A DNA stretch of 38,702 nt from Iphinoe sp. HA4291-MV1 (lineage in GTDB: Bacteria; Cyanobacteriota; Cyanobacteriia; Cyanobacteriales; Nostocaceae). The notes below the pieces were generated by a model that was not told the origin of the DNA, made no database searches, and was given only the letters and a program-made list of their open reading frames with translations. Every line of letters begins with the position of its first letter. The first letter of the stretch is position 1. The translations under genes and the position numbers were made by a program. The stretch is taken from the NCBI GenBank assembly GCA_019359415.1, contig JAHHHH010000074.1:1-38702 (forward strand). Reading direction: 5' to 3'. This document shows positions 32,312 through 38,702 of this stretch, in pieces.

Positions 32312-34006
32312 TTATCCATCTTGACAGGCTAGTAGTTCTTGGTAATATTGCTCAGATTCACCAGGCAAAAATGTCATCTGTTGCAACGCTTGCTCACTCA
32401 ATTTGTAAGTGTGAGTGATATTAATCCGGCTTAAGAAATCCAAATCGTGGGAAATAATCCAAAGCGCACCTTGGTACTCATTGATACCCTCAACCATTTG
32501 GTCCACCGTTTCAATATCCAGATTATTCGTCGGCTCATCAAGAATCAACAGGTCGATTTGTGAAATACTAATAATAGCGATCGCTAACCTTGCCAATTCA
32601 CCTCCACTCAACACTGATGCGCTTTTGTTGACATCATCCTCTTTAAAAAGGAAGTGTCCCAACTGCTGGCGCAAAAGCTGATAATTGAGATTGGGATTAG
32701 CAGCTTGCATATTCTCCAGAATCGTCTGCTTTCGATTCACCAGTTCATAAGTTTGGTCAAGATACACAGCTTTCATCCCAGGAGCAAGTAAAATCTCACC
32801 TGACTCCAGAAAGGATAAGGAGACAAGGGGTAGGGTAGACAAGGGGAAATTTCCTCCCTGTTTATTTGCTAATTCTAAAAAATGTAAATTTGTCTCAGGC
32901 TGCAACCTTCCTAAAATTGCCTTTGCCAAACTAGATTTACCTGAACCATTAGCACCAGCAATAGTTATTCTGTCACCAGAACAGATGTGAAGCTGGATAT
33001 TCGAAATCAGTAGGTGTTCTCCTACCTTGAGATTTGCACCCTGAATATCAATGAGATTTTTCCGTTTTTGACTTCTTTCTTCTAGTTGAAGACTTGTCGC
33101 CTTTGTTGTTTTCACCTTGGTTTCTACAAATTTCTGAGTTGCTTTTTCTACAGCTGCTTCATGTTTTTGTTTAGCAATTCCTGCTGTCACCTCTGCTTTT
33201 CGTTTCATTGCTCCAGCCACAATTTTAGGAATGTCACCCGCTAGTTGCCGACGGCGACCATTTTTGCTAGACTGGGCTGCTCTTTGTTGTTCCTGCAACG
33301 CTGAAGCTTTGGCACGTTTGAGTTCTTTTCTCGCAACTTCGTGCGATCGCACTCTCGCCTCTAATTCTATTTCCTTTTGCTCTCGATATAGAGAAAAATT
33401 GCCTCCGTAAACCTTGACATCATTTGGTGATAGTTCCCAAGTTATTTCTGTTACCTGATCTAGAAAAAACGGCTTGTGAGAGACAACAACAAACGCTCCA
33501 TCGAAATCATGAAGAAAATTTCTCAAACTTTCTAACGCCATCAAGTCCATATGGTTCGTTGGCTCATCCAGCAGCAACACCTTTGGTTCACCAGACAAAC
33601 CAATAGCCAGAAATAGCTTTGTGAGTTCCCCACCACTCAGATTGAAAAGCGGTAAGGATAAGTCAATTGTTGTACTGAATTTTGCTTCTAAAATCTCTTC
33701 GATTTTCCACCATTCTTCAGAGATAGAACTCAAAAAACTGAGTACTGTATGCGCTTTGATCTCCTGTTTGATGGTACTGATTTGAGGCAAATAGTAAATG
33801 GTTCCATGACGTACAACAGAACCTCTTGTAGGGCTAAGTTGACCTGCAAGAATCTTTAACAGAGTGGATTTACCAACACCATTGAAACCAACTAAAGCAA
33901 TGCGCTCATCTTCTCCAATGCTGACTTGGACGCCTTTAAATAAAGTCCTGGTTGAACTGAGTTCGTAAGCTAAATTCTCAGCTAAAACTATTGATTTTTT
34001 CTGCAT
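32312..34006 (-). CDS. ABC-F family ATP-binding protein
   Basis: A 564-residue soluble protein with two ABC domains and no membrane segments. Walker A is GFNGVGKST and GANGSGKSS, the signatures FNLSGGELTK and VLSGGELAR, and Walker B LLLDEPTNHMD and LILDEPTNNLD. The linker between them (about 205-320) is long, Lys/Arg-rich and coiled-coil-like. ABC-F proteins act on ribosomes; those with this linker type include antibiotic-resistance (ribosome-protection) factors, so a resistance or translation role is possible. In domain 2, about residues 388-400 (32815-32848) derive from GACAAGGGG-like octamer sequence, an in-frame repeat insertion. Start ATG at 34006 with GAGG upstream. Confidence 0.9.
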   Translation of the reverse strand: MQKKSIVLAENLAYELSSTRTLFKGVQVSIGEDERIALVGFNGVGKSTLLKILAGQLSPTRGSVVRHGTIYYLPQISTIKQEIKAHTVLSFLSSISEEWWKIEEILEAKFSTTIDLSLPLFNLSGGELTKLFLAIGLSGEPKVLLLDEPTNHMDLMALESLRNFLHDFDGAFVVVSHKPFFLDQVTEITWELSPNDVKVYGGNFSLYREQKEIELEARVRSHEVARKELKRAKASALQEQQRAAQSSKNGRRRQLAGDIPKIVAGAMKRKAEVTAGIAKQKHEAAVEKATQKFVETKVKTTKATSLQLEERSQKRKNLIDIQGANLKVGEHLLISNIQLHICSGDRITIAGANGSGKSSLAKAILGRLQPETNLHFLELANKQGGNFPLSTLPLVSLSFLESGEILLAPGMKAVYLDQTYELVNRKQTILENMQAANPNLNYQLLRQQLGHFLFKEDDVNKSASVLSGGELARLAIAIISISQIDLLILDEPTNNLDIETVDQMVEGINEYQGALWIISHDLDFLSRINITHTYKLSEQALQQMTFLPGESEQYYQELLACQDG

Positions 34007-34928
34007 ACTCAAACCTCAATATAACTCAATTGCGCCCACCTATTAAACGCGCATAATAGGAGCGAACAAACAGAGCTAGCCACAGACATATCTAGGGCTG
34101 CTCTTTGTAGAGATAAGTTTTGACAAAGTTTCTAGCGCATGGCTGCTTTTGACCAAACCTGCTGACTTTTTAGTGATTTTTCTTTGTTGGTACTCGTTGC
34201 TTTCTAGCAACAGTTTTTTACTACTATTTTTCTCTACTACGACTTCATGTCAGTTCTGTAAGCTTACCCCCGGAGTCGCGCGCGGGGGCTTTCGCCACTT
34301 ACCACGATTCAGAACGAAGATTTGTAGTAGCCCTAAGAAACTAACGATGTTGAAGAAGAACTTCAAGAAGCATATTAGCTCTTGAGCCTCAAGGACGGCT
34401 TACTCAATATTGACCGTTCAATATTGCTTCTACAACCGGGAACTCCCGGACGCCCCTATTAGTTACGGTTTGCGTACTATCTCCAGTACTAGCTTACTGC
34501 GTTGCCTTTTTCTGCGTAACCGCAGTCACCACAACGCGGGGAACCCGCGCAAGGTGCTGCTCACTATTACAGTGCCTTTCGCAATTTCAGCATATAATCA
34601 TTGTAGTATATTTACCGAAAACATGACGCGCCAAAGGCGATCGCGTCATGTTTCCTCCCCGGTCTAAAGAACGGAATACAGCACTACGTGCTTGTTCCTC
34701 CGGGGCTTCCACACTCCCGCGAAGTTTACGTGATACGGCAGGATAAATCCTGCGTCGGCGCAAAGTCTTCCGGGGGAAGCTTCCCCCGGAGAGCTTTGCG
34801 GCTTTCAACCCAAGCGCCTGTTCGCGCAGCGTCTCCGATAGGAGAAGGACGAAGTACGGCACTACGTGCTTGCTTCTCAGGGGTTTTCAGCCAGCCGCCC
34901 TTATAAGGATGGCAAAACTGTACCCTTC
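34007..34928. repeat. 0.9-kb non-coding stretch rich in hairpin repeats
   Basis: There is no convincing gene. Visible structures are a GC hairpin around 34266-34290 (acccccggagt / gcgggggct); AACATGACGCG...CGCGTCATGTT (34620-34652, 11-bp stem); and the perfect 22-bp palindrome tccgggggaagcttcccccg at 34769-34790 with an outer cgcaaag/ctttgcg stem (34759-34800). Two diverged copies of a gcactacgtgcttg motif lie near 34682 and 34860. The segment next to the ABC-F start may contain its promoter/leader. On the reverse strand, 34385-34480 looks like a possible TnpB tail, but I am not sure. Confidence 0.6.
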
Positions 34929-37697
34929 TTACTTTTTACTTGTGAAAGACTTCCTCCAACGAGGATAATATTTTGCTAAAAACTCCTCTGCCTCAGCGCG
35001 ATCGCGAATCACCCCATCTAACGTTGCTGCTAGCACATCATCAAGCATTTGCCGATACTGCGGACCAGGTTTGTATCCCAATTTCCTCAAATCATTACCA
35101 TTCAAAATGGGCTGAACGTTACGCCAAATAGTCAAATATAGCCAAATTTTACGCCTAATTGCTCTTGGACTCCGCACAGCTATTAAAATCAGCATTGGCA
35201 CGTCGTACTGGCGCAATAACTGTTCAATTTGACTAGGACGCACCTCATTCTCCTCAAGCGGAGAAGAGCAAGGGATAATTTTGTTGACACTCGTTTGAGC
35301 TTGTGCTATGAATTCTAACCTGTTGATATTATCTTCGGGTAATTGCAGATTCCTTGCCACACGCCCTCGGTGTTCTGCAGCTAAGTGGGCAATGAGAGCT
35401 TCCAAGCGCATTTGCCAGTGGATAAGGGTTTGCTGGGAGTCAAACCGCCGTAAACAACGTTCTAATAAACGCAATTGCCCCAGAAGTTCTTCATCTAGCT
35501 TGAGGGTGGGATGAATGCACTGCAAAGCTCCCAAATCTCCTAGTAACTGCAAAGCCCGCTTCCAATAAGGAGCTTCTAGAATATGTTTCAATTCTGCTTT
35601 GAGTCGAGTTTGCAGAGCCGGAGCCTTGCTATTTTCTCGGGTGGTGCGATCATAAACGCCGCTCGTGATAGCATAGCGGATATACTCTTCTGTTTGAGAC
35701 TCTAAGTGAAATCCTAGTCGCACAGCAAAACGCACACCACGATAGATGCGGGTAGGGTCTTCGATAAAGCTGTTAGCGTGCAACACCCGAATTTGCTTTG
35801 CCTGTAAATCTAACAACCCACCAAAAAAATCAAGTAATTCACCAGCGCGAGGAGGCGTTAGTCGCAGCGCCATTGCGTTTATGGTAAAATCTCGACGATA
35901 CAGGTCTTGACGAATCGAACTCGCCTCAACTTCAGGATTTGCCGCTGGATAAGGATAGAATTCTGTTCTAGCGGTAGCAATATCAACCCACAGTGAATTT
36001 AATTCTGGATCGTTATGCCACAGCAAAGCCGCAGTTTGAAAAGCGCCGTGGATTTCTAAACGTGCATTTGGGTAAAGTTGCTGTAGTGCTTTTGCCAGTT
36101 CCACACCAGCACCCACATCTGCAGCTTTGTCAAACCCATCAACAACTAAGTCAATATCTTTAATCATCAAAGTGCCAGAAGCTTCTTCCGCGAGTAGCAA
36201 GTCGCGTACTGCTCCGCCAACAAGGTAAAGATGCCAACCACGTTTTTCTGCTTCGAGTGATGCTTGAGTCAACAATTGCCACAACTGCGGTGCAAGTCGC
36301 GAATGCAATTCAACCAAGCTAGGAAACTTAACATTCTTTTCTCCCCCTATCTCCTTGTTCCTTTGTCCCCTTGTCCCCTTGTCCTCCTCTCTCTCTTGAT
36401 GCAATTCCCGCAAAACATCAGTACGAGTGACAATTCCTACCAATTGTCCGTTCTCCAATACTGGCAAACGTCCGATATCGTATGTCACCATCACTGATTC
36501 GATTTCTGGCAATGTAGTCTCTGGGGTAATTGTCTTCATATTGACTGTCATGTAGCCTTTGACGGGAGCATGACTAAAGCCGTGATGCAAGGCAATATCT
36601 AAATCTCTTCGGGAAATAATACCTAGTAGTTGTCCTTGGGCATCAGCGACACATAAACCAGAGTGTCCATAGCGCAGCAAAGTACGCTGTGCTTCCGCAA
36701 TTGTGGTTTCTGGACGAATGGTGCGGACTGGAGAAGACATTAAATTTCGGGCGGTAGGCGGATGGGGAATTGTCGTTTTTATCTCCTCAAGAAGTTGGTT
36801 TAAAATTTCTTCTGAGTCTACGCCTCTTAAGTTCAGCGATGCTGCTTGGGAATGACCACCACCACCTAGTGGTTGGAATAACTCATTGAGATTAATACCT
36901 TGAATTTGCGATCGCCCAATTACTATTAAGCGTGATTCATCTTCTGCCAAAGGATACTCATTGAAAACCAGTAAGGAATCTATTTCCGTTAACTCTACCA
37001 ACTGCGAGGCAAGACTTGATAATCCTGGTACGAAATGATCTGTTTTCAAATTCACCCAGGCAATCTTATATCCCCTTACATATATATGTTGTAGTTTTTC
37101 CAGCGCCACCTTCAACAGTTGCTGCAACTGGGGAGAAAGACCTGGGTCAATGTACTGACTCACGACTGACAAACTTGCCCCTTGTTGCATCAACCAAGCT
37201 AAAGCTAGGGCATCCTGTGGTGTAGCATAGTCAAATGTCAGAGAGCCAGTATCCGCATGGATACCCAATGCCATCACGGTTGCTTCTGCGGTTGTCAGGG
37301 AAATTTGTTGTTTTTGCAATTGCTCGACAATCAGAGTTGTTGTTGCTCCAACAGGGGAAATGTGTATTTCTGTAGCAGGAATATCCCCTTGTTGTTCTTG
37401 GTGATGGTCATAAATGATAATTTTATTAATATGGGGGAGATCTAACCATTCAGCAGTTTTGCCGATGCGATCGCGCTGTTGCGTATCCACCACAATTAAG
37501 GAACGAATTTCCTTTGGATTGACCGAACGCCGTTCAATCAGCTGATACTCATCCCGATGCAGTGCCAAAAAATCTCGTACGGGTGGATGAGCTCCGCCAC
37601 TCAGCACAATCTTGCTTCCAGGCAACAGGCGTGACAGCCCCACCGCGGCTCCTAGCGAGTCAAAATCAGCTGTTGTATGGCACAGAATTAAATCCAT
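34929..37697 (-). CDS. DHH-CBS-CBS-tRNA nucleotidyltransferase fusion (A-adding type)
   Basis: A 922-residue multidomain enzyme. A DHH phosphoesterase domain comes first (ADFDSLGA 10-17, YDHHQ 96-100, GGGGHSQAA 278-286), then two CBS domains (about 315-432). Last is a class II nucleotidyltransferase/poly(A) polymerase-type core: YLVGGAVRD 491-499, metal Asp pair DIDLVV 514-519, RRDFTINAMAL 601-611. In cyanobacteria and Aquifex such long forms are A-adding enzymes that complete the CCA end of tRNA (family knowledge). Residues about 435-456 (REEDKGTRGQRNKEIGGEK) derive from octamer repeats, inserted in frame between CBS2 and the catalytic core. It is alone on its strand. Confidence 0.92.
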   Translation of the reverse strand: MDLILCHTTADFDSLGAAVGLSRLLPGSKIVLSGGAHPPVRDFLALHRDEYQLIERRSVNPKEIRSLIVVDTQQRDRIGKTAEWLDLPHINKIIIYDHHQEQQGDIPATEIHISPVGATTTLIVEQLQKQQISLTTAEATVMALGIHADTGSLTFDYATPQDALALAWLMQQGASLSVVSQYIDPGLSPQLQQLLKVALEKLQHIYVRGYKIAWVNLKTDHFVPGLSSLASQLVELTEIDSLLVFNEYPLAEDESRLIVIGRSQIQGINLNELFQPLGGGGHSQAASLNLRGVDSEEILNQLLEEIKTTIPHPPTARNLMSSPVRTIRPETTIAEAQRTLLRYGHSGLCVADAQGQLLGIISRRDLDIALHHGFSHAPVKGYMTVNMKTITPETTLPEIESVMVTYDIGRLPVLENGQLVGIVTRTDVLRELHQEREEDKGTRGQRNKEIGGEKNVKFPSLVELHSRLAPQLWQLLTQASLEAEKRGWHLYLVGGAVRDLLLAEEASGTLMIKDIDLVVDGFDKAADVGAGVELAKALQQLYPNARLEIHGAFQTAALLWHNDPELNSLWVDIATARTEFYPYPAANPEVEASSIRQDLYRRDFTINAMALRLTPPRAGELLDFFGGLLDLQAKQIRVLHANSFIEDPTRIYRGVRFAVRLGFHLESQTEEYIRYAITSGVYDRTTRENSKAPALQTRLKAELKHILEAPYWKRALQLLGDLGALQCIHPTLKLDEELLGQLRLLERCLRRFDSQQTLIHWQMRLEALIAHLAAEHRGRVARNLQLPEDNINRLEFIAQAQTSVNKIIPCSSPLEENEVRPSQIEQLLRQYDVPMLILIAVRSPRAIRRKIWLYLTIWRNVQPILNGNDLRKLGYKPGPQYRQMLDDVLAATLDGVIRDRAEAEEFLAKYYPRWRKSFTSKK
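36330..36395. repeat. octamer repeat (TTGTCCCC) inside coding sequence
   Basis: Four tandem 8-bp units (TTGTTCCT, TTGTCCCC twice, TTGTCCTC) plus a CT-rich edge lie within the tRNA nucleotidyltransferase fusion, encoding a charged linker without a stop codon. The same family as 1855-1911. Confidence 0.8.
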
Positions 37698-37700
37698 AGT

Positions 37701-37734
37701 TATTGGTCATTGGTCATTGGTCATTAGTCATTAG
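37701..37734. repeat. GGTCATT heptamer array
   Basis: Four to five tandem ggtcatt/agtcatt heptamers lie directly upstream of the nucleotidyltransferase start. It is a cyanobacterial short tandem repeat. Confidence 0.85.
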
Positions 37735-37839
37735 CATTCGGACAAAAGACAAATGACTAAAGTGTGTCGATTTTCTGTTAGCTTAACAAATAAGGAAAAA
37801 CTGCCAGTGTTGACCTGTAGAATATCCTATCCTAAGTCG

Positions 37840-38015
37840 TCTGCGTGGGGACACTTCGTGGACGTTAAATGAAAATGCCTGCTGACTCGGTCTGACAGAG
37901 GCAAGGTAGCGTACCGTTTTCCTTGTCTAGTTAAGAGGGAATGAAGCAGGAAGTTCTAGGGGGCGACTCTTGGAATCCCCACCAAGAGTCCTTGGCAGGT
38001 TGGGGAGAATGTCAA
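37840..38015 (+). mobile_element. IS200/IS605 right-end remnant (TnpB tail and RE)
   Basis: The segment ending ttggggagaatgtcaac has the layout I know from cyanobacterial IS200/IS605 right ends: gaatgaagcaggaag, aatcccca, a hairpin, then a GGGG-AGAATGTCA end. Upstream, aaaatgcctgctgactcggt recalls the tail of tnpB, but stop codons interrupt it. GACTCTTGG and CCAAGAGTC (9 bp) pair perfectly around aatcccca, which could itself pair with the terminal ttgggg. No tnpB or tnpA remains. In intact elements this region encodes the omega RNA end, so an orphan guide-RNA scaffold is possible. It lies directly upstream of psbZ. Confidence 0.6.
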
Positions 38016-38052
38016 CTTTAGAAACTCATTTGCTATTTTGGGAGAAGGGAAA

Positions 38053-38241
38053 ATGGCCTTTATATTCCAAGTTGCTTTATTAGCTCTAGTTGCGCTGTCT
38101 TTTGTTTTGGTGATTGGTGTTCCTGTTGCCTATGCCACTCCACAGAACTGGAATGAATCTAGAAGATTACTGTGGATTGGTTCAGGAGTTTGGATTGCTT
38201 TAGTGCTTTTAGTTGCTGCATTAAACTTTTTCGTAGTTTAA
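38053..38241 (+). CDS. psbZ: photosystem II protein PsbZ (Ycf9)
   Basis: A 62-residue membrane protein with two transmembrane helices: [20 protein letters not shown] and then [20 protein letters not shown], separated by the loop [14 protein letters not shown]. This is the classic PsbZ sequence. It is a small subunit on the periphery of photosystem II that stabilises PSII-antenna contacts (family knowledge). The ATG at 38053 follows GGGAGAAGGG, a strong ribosome-binding site. An IS right-end remnant lies upstream and a covarying hairpin begins immediately at its stop codon. Confidence 0.97.
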   Translation: MAFIFQVALLALVALSFVLVIGVPVAYATPQNWNESRRLLWIGSGVWIALVLLVAALNFFVV

Positions 38242-38310
38242 CTTCTTCGCGCCGTCGTCCCGCACTATAACGGTACTCCGTTTAGTGCCGGGATATAAGG
38301 CGGAAGTTAA
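38235..38310. repeat. covarying hairpin element, copy B
   Basis: GCACTA-T-AACGG / CCGTT-TAGTGC closes the tetraloop TACT. It is preceded by ttaacttcttcg and followed by cgggatataag, exactly as in copy A (11396-11472). It overlaps the psbZ stop codon and may act as its terminator. Confidence 0.75.
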
Positions 38311-38329
38311 AGAGGGAACAGGCAAAACA

Positions 38330-38465
38330 GGCAACAGACTGTTTCAAATGGGGATTTAGACCCCACTTGAAACGTACCACTTATAGAAGTCGGGGTCTCC
38401 GGCTCCCAGAGGGAATAGGGAACAGGAAAACTGTTAAGAGTTCCCTGTTCCCTATTCCTTTCTTC
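38330..38465. repeat. two hairpin repeats downstream of psbZ
   Basis: gtttcaa...ttgaaac with an inner tgggg/cccca stem (about 38340-38373) is followed by the perfect 15-bp inverted repeat ggaatagggaacagg (38412-38426) with its complement (38444-38458). No gene lies here. Confidence 0.8.
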
Positions 38466-38468
38466 GAT

Positions 38469-38702
38469 GAGTATCAAACACTCATCCACGAGTATCAAAC
38501 ACTCATCCACGAGTATCAAACACTCATCCACGAGTATCAAACACTCATCCACGAGTATCAAACACTCATCCACAGGTATCAAACACTCATCCACAGGTAT
38601 CAAACACTCATCCACAGGTATCAAACACTCATCCACAGGTATCAAACACTCATCCACAGGTATCAAACACTCATCCACAGGTATCAAACACTCATCCACA
38701 GG
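38469..38702. repeat. 21-bp minisatellite, about 11 copies, cut by window end
   Basis: Five units gagtatcaaacactcatccac are followed by six units beginning agg instead of gag. The core tatcaaacactca is shared with the array at 7777-8104, which has the same period. The window ends within it. The reverse-strand frame (DECLIPV repeats) is an artefact of the 21-bp period. Confidence 0.95.

Noticed and set aside
34688-34906. Frames with ASPIGEGRSTALRA-like residues near 34700-34900
   Set aside because: They are translations of GC-rich hairpin repeats that recur in intergenic regions, with no start signal.
38340-38373. gtttcaaatggggatttaga block as a CRISPR repeat
   Set aside because: The sequence has CRISPR-repeat-like ends, but only one copy exists with no spacer array and no cas genes in the window.
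38307-38699. Reverse-strand DECLIPV repeat protein
   Set aside because: Same artefact: it is the reverse reading of a 21-bp tandem array and hairpin repeats.

Overview
The window comes from a filamentous, Nostocales-type cyanobacterium. The evidence is a photosystem II gene (psbZ), the thylakoid NDH-1 gene ndhB, cyanobacterium-typical rpoZ and DUF1818 genes, frequent GCGATCGC (HIP1) octamers, and abundant short tandem repeats (7-8 bp) and hairpin repeats between genes. No plasmid or phage backbone genes are visible. It reads as chromosome: a housekeeping framework around a signalling/accessory island with many decayed mobile pieces.

Layout. 1-2800: a DUF29 remnant, tRNA-Pro(GGG), a DUF1818 gene, a secreted hypothetical, rpoZ and a fasciclin-domain protein. 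2967-6306: a GH13 amylase-like enzyme, a PIN-domain/small-protein pair and endonuclease V. 6324-19280: a phospho-signalling island. It holds two FHA/zinc-ribbon proteins, two Ser/Thr kinases (one with TPR repeats, one probably truncated by a small element), a PP2C phosphatase, an FHA domain fused to a flavin-type oxidoreductase, a CPBP intramembrane protease, an SGNH hydrolase and a small membrane protein. This island is interrupted by a 5'-truncated Rpn-family nuclease gene, a 21-bp minisatellite, a RelE/HigA-like toxin-antitoxin pair and several MITE-like elements. 19290-25620: a TPR remnant, ndhB, an RRM RNA-binding protein and topA. 25725-28227: a LysR remnant, a small conserved-looking gene, aroQ and an ADP-ribosylglycohydrolase-like protein. 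28410-38241: a PgpH-type 7TM-HD protein, a zinc alcohol dehydrogenase, an ABC-F ATPase, a repeat-rich 0.9 kb non-coding stretch, a DHH-CBS-CBS-tRNA nucleotidyltransferase fusion, an IS200/IS605 right-end remnant and psbZ. The window ends inside a second 21-bp minisatellite related to the first.

How the genes work together. The PP2C and kinase genes point left and the FHA/zinc-ribbon, FHA-oxidoreductase and CPBP genes point right from one shared ~350-bp region. This is the most interesting candidate system: kinase and phosphatase would set a phospho-Thr state read by FHA domains, one of which is covalently attached to a redox enzyme. Other notable signals are a 92-bp MITE with a 10-bp direct duplication, a covarying hairpin element present twice, perfect 38- and 40-bp palindromes, and octamer repeats that have entered coding sequences in frame. 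All assignments come from reading motifs by eye; no database search was possible.
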